From contig NC_044018.1 in NCBI RefSeq assembly GCF_900496995.4, positions 6,658,501 to 6,722,500 on the forward strand: 64,000 nt of DNA. The letters are read 5' to 3'. Both the position numbers and the translations under genes were made by a program. The notes beneath the pieces were generated by a model that searched no databases, had not been told where the DNA came from, and saw only the letters and a program-made list of their open reading frames with translations. The DNA is from Aquila chrysaetos chrysaetos (Eukaryota > Chordata > Aves > Accipitriformes > Accipitridae). Numbering within the stretch: position 1 is the first letter of the stretch; every line of letters starts with the position of its first letter. Shown here one piece after another: positions 37,001-46,370 of this stretch.

Positions 37001-37503
37001 CTGAAGCTTGAAAGTAACTCAGGCTGCTTGTTAGTCACACTGAAGCAAAATCCTTTGGCTCAGGCTTCCTCTGGCTTTGTCCCTTCCTTAGGAAAAGAAA
37101 CGCATTCAGGGCTATTCCTAATGTCAACATTATGCAAAGACCAGTGGCGGGATGCAGATAACAAAACATGCTGTTGTGTGCTAGAGCTTCAGTCTTGTTG
37201 AGTCTTTCAGTAGGCAGCAGAGACAGTTCAGTTTTGTTGATTTCTAAGCATGATGGATGGTAAAACTGGGAGAGATCAAATACTGGCAAAAAAGTACATC
37301 ACCCAGAATATAAAAATAAATAAGCAACCCACCTGTTGTAATGTTGATGTTTGAAACTGTCATTTCTACATTTGAAATACTTGTTGAAACTGGAAGACTA
37401 AGTTTTTTGAAATACTCTTTGATTGGCTCCAGAAAAGATGAATCCATAAGGCTTACTTCAATGTCAACGGTGTACTCCAGAGGGGGAAGGTCAAAAATAA
37501 GTA
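18959..37503 (-). CDS. ADGRF5: ADGRF5 (GPR116) adhesion G protein-coupled receptor, 16 exons, one frameshift
   Basis: Adhesion GPCR of subfamily VI; the mammalian protein (about 1346 residues) controls surfactant pool size in alveolar type II cells and couples to Gq/11. Sixteen - strand exons total about 1,245 codons: N-terminal segment, cysteine-rich exon, SEA domain with a GSVFV cleavage motif, Ig-like modules, GAIN domain, GPS ending in HLT/S, seven membrane segments and the start of the cytoplasmic tail. Every junction is GT-AG and phases agree throughout. Close matches to the mammalian protein include [44 protein letters not shown] and [12 protein letters not shown]. Two parts are missing: the signal-peptide exon (expected above 37,503) and the last exon (expected below 18,959). 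A 2-nt insertion at 20,450-20,454 breaks the frame after TM4. Identity is certain; intactness is not. Confidence 0.95.
19121..19162 (-). CDS. ADGRF5: ADGRF5 exon o: end of TM7 (42 bp micro-exon)
   Basis: Fourteen codons reading [14 protein letters not shown], flanked by TCCTAG and GTAAGA, phase 0 to 0. Matches GLFILLFGCLWDLK of the human protein. Short enough to be missed by ORF-based annotation. Confidence 0.93.
20113..21485 (-). CDS. ADGRF5: ADGRF5 exon n: GAIN subdomain B, GPS and TM1 to most of TM7, with frameshift
   Basis: 1373 bp; 1371 would be a multiple of three, and both ends are phase 0. The GPS reads [28 protein letters not shown]; the cleavage site HL|T is coded at 20,904-20,912, and the tethered agonist follows as [10 protein letters not shown]. 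Membrane segments: TM1 about [22 protein letters not shown]2 [21 protein letters not shown]3 [22 protein letters not shown]4 [19 protein letters not shown]5 [20 protein letters not shown]6 [20 protein letters not shown]7 start [11 protein letters not shown]. After VIT the frame shifts by two extra bases at 20,450-20,454; the correct frame resumes as [20 protein letters not shown]. As written, translation would stop at about 20,346. Confidence 0.94.
20901..20912 (-). other. GPS autoproteolysis site of ADGRF5
   Basis: Codes for H-L-T-S on the - strand. Adhesion GPCRs cleave themselves between L and T in this motif, exposing the tethered agonist that begins at T. The upstream GPS cysteines and tryptophans are also present. 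Confidence 0.88.
22011..22641 (-). mobile_element. CR1 LINE 3' fragment in an ADGRF5 intron
   Basis: On the - strand it encodes the end of CR1 ORF2 ([55 protein letters not shown]) followed by the CR1 3' UTR. It ends in the ATTCTATGAT-type terminal repeats typical of CR1, at 22,011-22,035. It is 5'-truncated near 22,641 and carries no intact reverse transcriptase. Nearly identical by eye to the copy at 33,399. Confidence 0.93.
22954..23133 (-). CDS. ADGRF5: ADGRF5 exon m: GAIN domain subdomain A
   Basis: 180 bp, phase 0 to 0. Reads [18 protein letters not shown], then [19 protein letters not shown], aligning to LPTYLKDLSISI...SPGSLGAIINILDLLSTVP. Confidence 0.92.
24110..24309 (-). CDS. ADGRF5: ADGRF5 exon l: cysteine-rich module before GAIN
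   Basis: 200 bp between AATACAG and GTAACA, phase 1 to 0. Reads [49 protein letters not shown] and SVPISNLL. This matches ENITCQDPVIGVGEPG...ITYKCVGSQWEEKRNDC, a hormone-receptor-like cysteine pattern. Confidence 0.91.
25561..25713 (-). CDS. ADGRF5: ADGRF5 exon k: cysteine-containing linker
   Basis: 153 bp between CATACAG and GTAAGA, phase 1 to 1. Reads [20 protein letters not shown] and ends [10 protein letters not shown], aligning to NKKQVCYKHNF...MKLNLVPG in the mammalian protein. Confidence 0.9.
26915..27133 (-). CDS. ADGRF5: ADGRF5 exon j: Ig-like module, second half
   Basis: 219 bp, phase 1 to 1, the same length as the preceding exon. Reads [20 protein letters not shown], then [18 protein letters not shown] and LECCIS. 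It closes the Ig fold and begins the linker toward the GAIN domain. Confidence 0.93.
27398..27616 (-). CDS. ADGRF5: ADGRF5 exon i: Ig-like module, first half
   Basis: 219 bp, phase 1 to 1. Reads [20 protein letters not shown], then [13 protein letters not shown], matching the SVSEGQNFSIKCISDVSNYD exon of mammals. The SDVSNYD motif is identical. Confidence 0.94.
27755..27919 (-). CDS. ADGRF5: ADGRF5 exon h: second Ig-like module
   Basis: 165 bp, phase 1 to 1. Reads [20 protein letters not shown], then [20 protein letters not shown], aligning to QCPSGSSGTTVIYTCEF. Donor GTAAGA. Confidence 0.92.
29364..29597 (-). CDS. ADGRF5: ADGRF5 exon g: end of Ig 1 and following module
   Basis: 234 bp, phase 1 to 1, acceptor CTTTACAG, donor GTATGA. 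Begins GTYGCSFTN, the F-strand cysteine of the first Ig fold, and continues to [20 protein letters not shown], matching the NPVSLNCC part of the mammalian receptor. Confidence 0.92.
30868..31080 (-). CDS. ADGRF5: ADGRF5 exon f: first Ig-like domain
   Basis: 213 bp, phase 1 to 1. Reads [20 protein letters not shown], then NVTWYYFDQ, with the Ig cysteine and tryptophan, and IINITVKDS near the end. The second Ig cysteine lies in the next exon. Confidence 0.93.
31862..32004 (-). CDS. ADGRF5: ADGRF5 exon e: SEA autoproteolysis site and end of SEA
   Basis: 143 bp. Begins inside the SEA cleavage motif: the spliced product reads [11 protein letters not shown], where SEA domains self-cleave at G|S. 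Continues to TTFTMKITG. Phase 2 to 1. Confidence 0.92.
32643..32701 (-). CDS. ADGRF5: ADGRF5 exon d: short SEA exon
   Basis: Only 59 bp, too short for open-frame scanning. It is flanked by TTTACAG and GTAAGT and reads [19 protein letters not shown], aligning to FRKGYGILPGFKGVTVTGF of the human protein. Phase 0 to 2 fits both neighbours. Confidence 0.92.
33185..33312 (-). CDS. ADGRF5: ADGRF5 exon c: start of SEA domain
   Basis: 128 bp with acceptor TTCTTACAG and donor GTAATG. Reads [20 protein letters not shown] and [12 protein letters not shown], the first helix-strand part of a SEA domain. Ends in phase 0. Confidence 0.92.
33399..34614 (-). mobile_element. CR1 LINE 3' fragment in an ADGRF5 intron
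   Basis: Same orientation and subfamily as the copy at 22,011 but longer. The - strand shows CR1 ORF2 remnants ([38 protein letters not shown]). Beyond 34,160 it continues with further reverse-transcriptase-derived sequence in shifted frames. The 3' end carries AATCATAGAATG-type repeats at 33,399-33,425. The 5' end breaks off in unique sequence near 34,614. Confidence 0.93.
35849..36028 (-). CDS. ADGRF5: ADGRF5 exon b: cysteine-rich segment
   Basis: 180 bp, phase 1 to 1. Reads [20 protein letters not shown] and further cysteines to GPYCEPQTE, matching the VCRPAG...CSCETGYGW segment of the mammalian receptor. Confidence 0.93.
37333..37503 (-). CDS. ADGRF5: ADGRF5 exon a: N-terminal extracellular segment
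   Basis: First placed exon, 171 bp. Acceptor CTCTTTCAG is read on the - strand at 37,504 upward; donor GTGGG at 37,331-37,332. It reads [18 protein letters not shown] and [16 protein letters not shown], aligning without gaps to the region just after the furin site in the mammalian protein. It starts with two bases of a split codon, so at least one coding exon lies upstream. Confidence 0.92.
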
Positions 37504-37657
37504 CTGAAAGAGAAACAGCATGAGACTGCAAAGCTGTGTGTGAGGGTAAATCATAAATTGATGGTTTCTGTTTCGGTGTTTGGGCTCTGTTGCTATTTAA
37601 TGGTAGCTTAATGTGGCATTCTGCTTAGGATATCTTCTTGATTCCTACTCAGCAGAT
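37504..37657. other. Short unique stretch between ADGRF5 exon a and an LTR
   Basis: Only the acceptor side of the intron upstream of ADGRF5 exon a is recognisable. The remainder is unique. Confidence 0.4.
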
Positions 37658-38045
37658 ATCAGGGACAGCTGATCCCAACTGACTAACATGACGTCACACA
37701 CCATATGACCTGGAGTGTGACATCCACACCATATGACATCACACTCAGCAATAAAAGCTGGGGGAAGAAGAAGGAAGGGGAGGACGTTTGGAGTGATGGC
37801 GTTTGTCTTCCTGAGTAACCATTAAGCGTGATGGAGCCCTGCTTTCCTGGAGATGGCTGAACACCTGCCTGCCGATGGGAAGTGGTGAATGAATTCCTTG
37901 TTTTGCTTTACTGATTAAACTGTCTTTATCTCAACCCATGAGTTTTCTCACTTTTAGCCTTCTGATTCTGTCCCCCATCCCTCTGGGGGAGAGTGAGCGA
38001 GCAGCTGGGTGGTGCTTAGCTGCTGGCTGGGGTTAAACCACAACA
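37658..38045 (+). repeat. Avian ERV LTR, 5'-truncated, + orientation
   Basis: Matches the widespread avian LTR whose 3' end reads GGCTGGGGTTAAACCAC-ACA. Visible parts are a CCATATGAC block, a TATA/poly(A)-like AATAAAAGC at 37,750-37,758, the GATGGCGTTTGTCTTCC segment, the TTTATCTCAACCCATGAG segment and the terminal CACAACA at 38,039-38,045. The outer U3 part is missing. No internal retroviral genes adjoin it, so it is a solo or truncated LTR. Confidence 0.82.
37689..37738 (+). promoter_or_regulatory. Consensus CRE and duplicated CCATATGAC block in the LTR
   Basis: A perfect cyclic-AMP response element TGACGTCA lies at 37,689-37,696. The block CACACCATATGAC occurs twice 29 bases apart, and the second copy has a decayed CRE (TGACATCC). 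A TATA-like box follows at 37,750. Whether it is active is unknown. Confidence 0.5.
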
Positions 38046-41000
38046 ACTACTGCTCCTTGATGATCGAAGTTCAGTACCTCGAGAGCTGCTGTCCCCAGTA
38101 GTGATTTCACCCTCAGCTTACTAGGAACCTGCTCTGTTACCATACATATGTGTACATACTGTTTCGCTTCTGCCTTTGCATCTCTGACTGGAAGCTTTCC
38201 TCTCCTAGCGTGCTGTCAATCTGTGGAAAAAAGAGAGTGAAGCTCTGTGAAAAAACAAAGTGAGGCTTTAGCTGCTGTTGTTGGCATGAAAGAATTAGTG
38301 AAGAAAATACTGGCATAGATCATTTTTTTCCCTCCATCAATCTTTGCTCCTCCCTACCCCCCTTTTCCTCTTTAAACAGAATATTTATATCTTCCAAGCA
38401 GGGAAATGTTAAACACCAGCTGAGGGATGTACTGAGTTTGCAAGTCTCTCTTTGTGTGTCTCTGCAAGGCAATTGTCTCAGCTTAGCAGAAATTCTGTGT
38501 CTGAGCTGCAAACTGGCTATGGGGCTGATGTAGTGCTCTCAGTCCTGGGCCAGCCTTGCAAACTGCTTGGGAGATCTGGCCACTCGGCCTTTGAATCCAG
38601 AAAGTGGACTCATATTACCCTTTGTGTTCCTCTTTCCTCTGAGCTTCCAGCTCTGCAGCAGCAAAGCCAGCCTGAGTAGGAGTAGAAAGGGGATTGAACT
38701 GTCTTGGCTCCAGCTCAGGTGTCAGGTCAGCTATTTTGTGGGCCGTCAGTAGCACACAGTTAACCAGGGCGGTAGTGGCACAATTTCAGTATGGCTGGGT
38801 TCACGCAGGGTGCAGCCAAGTGAGATGCAGACCATCTTATTTTTTTAATCATGCCCTAAAAATACATTGGCACCACAGTTAGCAAGAAAGGCTAAAGAAC
38901 AAGCAAAGACGCAGGCAGGAAATTTGCAGCTTTGCCAGTTTCTTGAGTCCTACTGAAATCTTTATTTACAGAAAGGGTGAATAGCTTGGCAACTCTTAAG
39001 TCATCTCTTTACATAAAGGAACCATCTGGTGTGTGATTAGAGCTGGGCTTCGTATCGCCACTATGCTGGCAGTGAAGATCCCAAGGTGCATTGGCATTTT
39101 TGCACTGCTAGGGGTACTACCTTTCATCTTAGAGGTTAGCTGCAAAAGTTACAGAAAGCCCACTGCTATCCACTTCTTCCCCCAGGTTTGGTCTCAGTGG
39201 TTTCCTTTTTTAATTATTCTCCCAAACATCTACAGGGTATTGCTATGTCGTTAAATACTTCACATATTTCACACCATTAAGTGATGACTCATTTGCAGGA
39301 TCAACCATGGATCAATGGTGCTAAAAAATACAGTGTTACTCTTTCCATGAAAATGCCTAAGTGCTGAGCTGGAGACAGTTTGAAAAAAACAGAGCAAACA
39401 AGACACTTGCTCACTATTAGACATTTGCCAAAGGGCAGACAGTGCTGCTTGAGCCAGCTATATCTTGGTTTGTCAAGACAAGGGATGGTGGCAGAAACAG
39501 CTTAAGGAGTTCACACCTTCCTCTTCACCTCTCCTTGCCTTTTTTCAACCTGCTTAAAAAAGCATATTGTGTTCTGGTCAGTCCATAAGAACTAAGGTCC
39601 CTGTGGTGCTAGGGGCTGAATATAGATGTTAGAATCCGGTTTGGCTTGATAGGGTTCATAATGTAGAAGAAAAAAGAAGTATTTTCTGGTCTAAAAATAA
39701 TTGTGCTAGACCAAGAGCTGGTAGATTTGTAGACTAGTTTGCTTTACTAGACTATATTAACTGCCATTTGTTCAGTCCTTTCGTTTCTCTGTTCCTCTTT
39801 TGTCATTTCTAGTTAGGGACTATTTGTGTGGACGGTGCCTGTTACCAAATCCCTATATAGGACAAAGCACAAAACAGATTTCCATAATTCACACTATTAA
39901 TGAAGCAAAAGTGGTATGTGAGAATTATTGAAAAAGTGGGAAACTGAAGTAAAGCCTGAGTCCAAGCACAACATCTAAACACAAGTCACTCAGGGGTGGT
40001 ATTTTGGTCATGTGTACTCATGCCCGACTGCCAAGAGACTCCTGTCACCTACCTGTAAGGACCTCTGTGCCTGAGCTAGTTTTGTTGACTTAATTGGTTT
40101 CTCTGTCATAGGGTGGGTGAATCCCATCCAGGAACAGTGCCCACGTAACTGTTACCTCGGCTTAGCTCCGGGGACAGCAATTTACATCCCTTGCAGACTG
40201 ACACAAGTGAGAAACCAGAAGTTTTGCTCAGTTCCTTCTGGAGAGGCTTTAAGACTGGGAATCAAGAAAAGCCCAGTTCCTGGATTTTTCCATCTCTTTT
40301 ACGCACTGGGGAGACTCTGGGTTCAGTTTTCCCACCTGATCTTATACTGACTTCCTCTGAGGTTTTGCAAAGAGCTACAGCAGCTGGGTGCTACAAGCAG
40401 AGACCAAATGAAAACCAATGGGGCTGGGAAAGGATACTCACTATGTATTGGATGTATGGATGAAAGTTTGAGTCCTGTGATGTCTGGCAACACGCTGTGA
40501 CCAGTAGAAATAGGCAGTGGAGACCTGCAGTAATTGGGGATGGCATTTTGTCCAGTGACTGCTGTAAAACCTGAGAGGAAAATGAAGCAAAAGGATCAGG
40601 GAATTTTCAGCTGACTCACACAGTAGGAAATACCAGAACACTCTACAAAAACAGTATGTTCAGGCTTTTTCAGCACATTCTGCCCGTTCGCTCCATCCAA
40701 GACAGAGAATGCAACAAGGTCTATAATTATTCCTCTGCCACTGTCACTAGACTGTTTCCCTCATATCTCCTTTTTTTCACGTCAGCTGTACCTATTCAAA
40801 ATGGAGGGAGAAAGAAATCACTTGGAGAAAGCAGAGTCCTAAGCAGATTCCTAACAGGGACAAATGAGGTGCTAGAAGTTCATCTGCCATGAGAAAAGTT
40901 GACTTTGGATCTTCAAATATTCCTCACAGTGGTACTGGACAAATGCACAGCCAGAACATGAGGGAATTGTTAAAAATGTTGCTGTAAGTGAGGGCCTGTC

Positions 41001-41999
41001 CCGTTGCAGCAGGGAGAGCTCTGCTACCAGCCGTGTCGCACTCTGGAGAGGGCTTGGTAACATCATGGGCTCAACTAGAGATTTCTGTGTGTTTGTAACC
41101 CCTTGGCTAACAAGGGAAACAATGAAGAGTGGTATCTCTTGGTAAAAATCCATGTTTTTTTGAGGTTTTATCTCCATTAATTGTACTGAAGTTAACAAGT
41201 AAATAACCTGGAACCCAAGAATACTGACACACCAGATTATAATGTGGTGCCTGAAATCAAAACCCAGAAAAAAACCATCTTCTCCAGCTCATTAATACCT
41301 AAGCTAATTTACTCATGCAGTAGACTGGATGATGAAACATAAAGGGAGAGGCAAAACATGCATGGACCCTTAAAACAGGTGCTGACACATTTATGCAACC
41401 AGAGGGAATAGAGAAAGGGAGCTGAAGAATATGTAAAAATACGTATTTTTCTATGAATATGCACTTTCTGGTTATTCCTTTCTGGTTAACAAAGCACTTC
41501 CCTACCTCCAGAATGAACAGCTAGTAGAGAGCTACCGGAAAAGGCAGAACCCAAAGCAGATTGCAAAAATCATTTTAAGAAAGGAAAGCACTGAGAAAAG
41601 GCTCTTAAGAACAGTACTAAACAGTACCTGACTGGATAACATCAGCTTGATTAAAATCATGAGCTTTTGTAAAATTATGGTCTTTTTGTATTGAAGAGTC
41701 TGTTCATACAAACTCAGGCTTTGAAAGGCTGTGAATCACCAGGTGAAAGCAGAAAAATCAGCACCTCCTGAGATGATAATGAACATTGGCAATGGATGCC
41801 TATTGCCACAATATTGCATATGAGACCTGGTGGTCCCAAGTAGACAGGGCACTTCATGGTGACTTTCCTACTCAAAAGAGCCCATGACAGAAAATTATAA
41901 TATGAACATGATCTGTGGTCTCACCTTGTGAAAGGATAGAGGACAGCAATGAGCTTATAGCCAAGCAATATAGTTGATGTCACTGACACGAGTATCCAG
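38046..41999. other. Noncoding stretch upstream of ADGRF5, no feature recognised
   Basis: By position this is intron or 5' flank of ADGRF5. I searched the - strand for a signal-peptide exon ending in a dibasic site with a phase-1 donor and found none convincing. No repeat family recognised. Confidence 0.4.
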
Positions 42000-42570
42000 C
42001 AGGGATTTGTCAGGGTTTCTCACCAAAGGTGGTTCTGCAGTGAGACTTCACCTGGATACTGACGTGGTTAAAAGGTAGGAGGCAAAAGTAGGACGAAATT
42101 ATTTGCTTTTCCAATAGAGAGATGTCATCAGAGCTCCGCAGGAACATGGGTGTAAGCCTGTGTCTTACCCTGTGTTCTCAAGTGATGCGGAAAAGGCAGT
42201 GATTAGTGATACAGCACTGGAAAACTTTAAATGATTGAGAGTAACAAAAGCAAAGTCTGCCTGTGAAGATCTGCATAGGGATTGCAGGATACTGAGTGAC
42301 TGGGTCATGAAATTCATGAAATTCAGCACTGATAAGTGTAAGGTAGAAAGAAAGCATCCTGACATTACGTATTCTGTGATGGACTCTGAACTATTACCAC
42401 TCAGAAATGGGGTCTCAAGAAATGTCAACTGAATTCTGAGGTGCAATTAAAAAAGGAAAATTAATTTTAAGATATTCTAGGGTAGCAACAGAGGAAAAAA
42501 AAAACCCACCAGGAGACTGTGCTAGCTAGACATTTAAGCTGATCCAGTATGGCTGCTCTTATGTTCCTAT
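42000..42570 (+). mobile_element. Ancient CR1-related LINE fragment, + orientation
   Basis: Degenerate. The stretch near 42,300-42,350 (ATGAAATTCAGCACTGATAA followed by GTGTAAGGTAG) resembles the CR1/L3 ORF2 end. The line near 42,540 (CTGATCCAGTATGGCTGCTC, then TTATGTTCCTAT) resembles the 3' end of old amniote CR1/L3 families. Much more diverged than the other copies. Confidence 0.55.
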
Positions 42571-45500
42571 ATAGGAATAACCAGAAAGCAAGACATCTCT
42601 CTGATTCAGAATATCTTCCCACTCCACCCCAAAATCCATTAAAAAAAAGACTGTTACAGGCTTTTTTTATCCAATAGATGAATGGCTGGCAGAATTTGGG
42701 GGGAAAAAAAAAACCTAGGGAAATATTTCTTCACTTTCCTGGGCATGTCCATCAGTATTCTACATCCAGCATCTACAGAAAAGACTATTTTGCTCTTTTG
42801 AAGACATCATGCACTTGTGACAACCTAAAGACTTCCGTGAATCTGGGTGATCCCAAGACCAAGATGGATCAAAACGGATCAAGAGGGAAACACTGCCAAG
42901 TTATAAGCTGTGACACAAGTCCCTGAGATAGTGACATGACACAGTAATAGAAACATTAACAAAGCAAAGTTTTCTGATAGTTTTGTATACACAGCATATG
43001 CTCACAGCATATGGTACCTTAGCTTGATCTATACAAAGAACTTATATTTCATTGATAACAGGTTGATGAAACAGATAATAGAAAGGAAAAATGGTCATTA
43101 AGCAAAATTTATGATGAGGTTAAACAGCATCTGCTACAGTTTTGCATGCATCTTTTGCAATGTTCACAAATCTGCATCAAACTTCAGCTGGTAAAACAGA
43201 AGATATGTGGACACATTCATCATTTCTCAAACAAACTGTCTCCTGGGAGGCAATAATTATGTTTGAGTTATAAAGCCCCAGAAAGCTAAAGAAACCCAGG
43301 TTTGCTACCAAATCTCTTCTTCTCTGCAGCATTCAGGCTGAAAAATGTTCTTAAAGTTAGCTCTAAAGTGCAGAAGATACCTAGAGGTAAATAGCAAGGT
43401 CTCACTTTAACCCAGGACACAGGTGATCTACATGACCTTCTTTTTCTGTAAGTTTCTTTTTTTCATAAATGTTGCAAAATAATTACACCTCTCTTGCAAA
43501 TCCACCCAGCACAATAGTTACCATCGCATATATTTCAGAAAATAAACAAGACACCCAGAGATATAATATTGTTTACCTTCTCAGGTGATTCAAAGAGAAG
43601 ATCTTCTAATTAGATCTCCTGCTTTCTACTACAGCCCAGGCTGCTGTCTCAAAGGGAAACCAAGACACAGGAACTTGTATAATTAGCTGAACATGTTATT
43701 ACTGCCCAGAAAACAAGTCGCCTCTAGAGCCTGTACTCAATTTTCAAGTGTGAGGCTGACCAGAGATGCCACTGCAGAAAACCCACAAGGCATTTTAAGA
43801 GGAGATATTTCCTGATACCATTCATCAGGTAGTACTCGTTGTTTCCCCCTGCACTGATCTAAGTCCTTCAGTGTCTTCTCTGCGGATTAGTTTATCAAGT
43901 GGACTAACTTGTTCTGCTGCTGTTACTCACCTGTTTTGTTCTAACAAAAGAGGGTGTTGAGGTCTGAAAACAGTAAAATCGTGTTTTGTAGCTATGGAAA
44001 AATGTCTGTGGGCTTTGATTTAAATAACAAGGGAGGAAAACCCTAAAGTTTTCCCACCCAAGCTGGCAGCATGCTCGCTGTGGGCTGGACCTGGAAGGCG
44101 CTAGGGACATGTGTTGATGCCCTTAGACAAGCTGCACAGAGAAGCAGACCTACGGCTCTGATGGCTCCTGTGGAAGGTGGGGAAAAGCAGGAAATTCCCA
44201 GAAACTAGGGGAAACTCTGATGTGTTATGTATCTACCTTGAACTAAATCTGGAGCCAGGAACCCACTGCACAAACAGGGGACATCTGTCCAAATAACAAT
44301 GGGGCCCTTGTCCCTACAGTGTTCAATCACAGCCAGTTTATCAATGGAATTTGTTTCCATAGCACTGCGTGTGAGGCAGTGACTCACTGAGCTTGTGCAA
44401 TTTCTGTGGAAAAGCCTAGGATTAAACTCCTGATGTGGGGGATTATTTTTTAAACAGTGTTTAATTCAGGAGATAAGTCTATGGGAAGACCTCCTGTTCC
44501 CCTACAGACTGGAAGCAGTCCCTGTGGAGATCCTGACTTCTCGTAAGAAGTCCATGGGAAGGCAATAGACTCATGGGGTAGGCAGATGTGCCCCAGGATC
44601 TCCAGAGCCACCATGCAGGAGCTGAAGTCCGCGTGGCACACACCAGGCCATCCCAAAAGAGCACAAGTCTCCAAGGTAGACAACTGAGTCAAGCTGTAAA
44701 TGCCACTCATTGTCATACCGCAGAAGGAAAACAGAAGCAAAAAAGTCAGTAAGGTGTCTGATAAGGTGTCATGCCTTTCCCATTTCTACACCAGTTCCCA
44801 AATTAAGGCGTTGTGACATCGTGGCTGGTCCAGCAGTTACAATAGGGTCATGTTGCCGGCTGACATTGGCTGTTTAAGGGGAAGAGGATGGTCGGCTGTC
44901 ATGGCAGCACTGGCCATAGTTTGGGTTGCTCTTGATGTCATCTGTCTAGAGCAGTAGTGGTCATTTTTGTGTCACAGTGAGCTTGGACCAGGTCTTCAAC
45001 CTCTTTCTGTTGTGAGTGTGCTGGTTGCTCCATTTCTAACAGCCCTAAGACATGTCACCGCATTTTGCCTCTTGCTGGGTCTGAGTCATAAAAAGCAAAA
45101 TGTGTGTTTAGCAAAGTTTGCCCTTCAGGCTTTGCAGCTGCCAGCATTTACTATAGATGCTAAGGATATCATGGCATGTGACTGTAAACTTCTCTTCAAC
45201 GAGCCATCTTGAGGGTGTATTGTCCTTGGCAGCAATACAGCCTACTCCTGTTCCCTATTCTGCAAACCTGGTCACCTGCTCCTCCCCACAACACGGTGAG
45301 TCAGCCCTCAGCCTGCCATTCTGCAGCAGTTTTAAGGTGATTAAATTGGCATGACTGATGCCCTGGTTGCCCTTAGAGCTTGTCCCCACTCTTACCGTGG
45401 CATCGGTCTGGTTTATTGCCCACCCAAGCTGGTTCAAGAACCTGAACAAGCAGAAAACCAAGGCTACATCTACAGCACTAAATGCAACCACCTCTCTCTC

Positions 45501-46102
45501 TGCTGTCAGGTTTTACTGCTGGCCTTGTGCTGGTGCCTTCCAGACCCCTCTCTGAGCCAATTTAACTCACTGTCCCTGCAGAAAACTAAACCAGCAACAA
45601 GGTGTCTAGCTTGCTTTCATCTGAGTGAGTTTAATCAGCTCAGAGAAGGGCCCAGTGAGTGCCAGGGCCAGAGCAAGGAGAGGAGCAGATACGTGGCCCC
45701 AGGCAGGGAAGGGGGAAGGAACAGAGGTGGGCAGGAGGGTAAGGAGAAGGAGGACCTCTTCCTTTCTGCCCTGGCAAGCAGTTCAGCACAAGTCCGTGGT
45801 CTATCCCTACGGAAACAGTTGCGTAGTTTTCACGCAGTGTTGCTCCCTTGGCTGTCTCCTTGCAGGTTTAGATAAGCAGCAGTGCCAGCACAGAGGATGG
45901 GGTGAAGAGGAGGGCAGCCTTGCCTTAGACCAGGTTAGCTGTGGTTGATCCACACCTTTCACATTGCCAGCCCTTGACTGGAAAAACAATCTTATTTAAG
46001 CCCTCCCCGCCCCCCTTTTTTTTGTTGCTGTGGCGTTCAAACAATTTTAACCAACAGCACCAAAAGCAGTCGAATAGGTGAGTGAATCACAGGCTGTAGA
46101 AT
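42571..46102. other. Noncoding stretch with a purine-rich tract
   Basis: No gene recognised. About 45,650-45,760 is strongly purine-rich on the + strand (runs such as GGAAGGGGGAAGGAAC). This creates a long open frame at 45,351-45,875 that has no recognisable domain and is likely composition-driven. Confidence 0.45.
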
Positions 46103-46370
46103 ATGGGTGGACAATTATCGGAATCTGATCAGACCAAGCAGTTCCGAGTTTCTCAGAACATACAATGAACTTACAGAAAACTGCTTCCTGGATTGCATAA
46201 AGGATTTCACTAGCAGAGAGGTTAAACCAGAAGAGATTACTTGCTCAGACCACTGCCTACAGGAGTATTTTAAAATGGTACAAAGGATCTCCATGAGATT
46301 TCAGGAGTACCATATTCAGCAGAATGAAGCTCTGGCAGCTAAAGCAGGACTGCTTGGCCAACCTTGTTAG
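46103..46370 (+). pseudogene. TIMM9: TIMM9 retrocopy (processed pseudogene) with one frameshift
   Basis: Parent gene: TIMM9, a small zinc-finger-like chaperone of the mitochondrial intermembrane space that works with TIMM10 in carrier import. The copy is intronless. ATG at 46,103 reads [13 protein letters not shown], then two bases are lost next to the KEFL codons, and the frame resumes as [18 protein letters not shown] through [20 protein letters not shown] and [17 protein letters not shown] to GLLGQPC and TAG at 46,368-46,370. Both twin CX3C motifs (CFLDC and CSDHC) are intact, and the rest is close to vertebrate TIMM9. Nearly full length (about 89 codons). No poly(A) tail or target-site duplication is seen. 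An alternative start downstream of the shift would lack the first residues. Confidence 0.88.

Larger units (their letters stand above)
19019..37332 (-). other. ADGRF5 introns
   Basis: The larger introns are 33,313-35,848 (with a CR1 copy), 36,029-37,332, 27,920-29,363, 29,598-30,867, 25,714-26,914, 24,310-25,560, 23,134-24,109 and 21,486-22,953 (with a CR1 copy). Apart from the two CR1 insertions I see no repeat family or RNA gene. A (CA)n run of about six units sits at 29,232-29,245. Confidence 0.6.

Noticed and set aside
39061..39160. + strand frame with signal-peptide-like start (MLAVKIPRCIGIFALLGVLP)
   Set aside because: Wrong strand for ADGRF5, and there is no strong donor or downstream exon that continues it.
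45351..45875. Open + strand frame of 174 codons starting with ATG
   Set aside because: No recognisable domain, uneven composition, and its second half is driven by a purine-rich tract. Probably chance.
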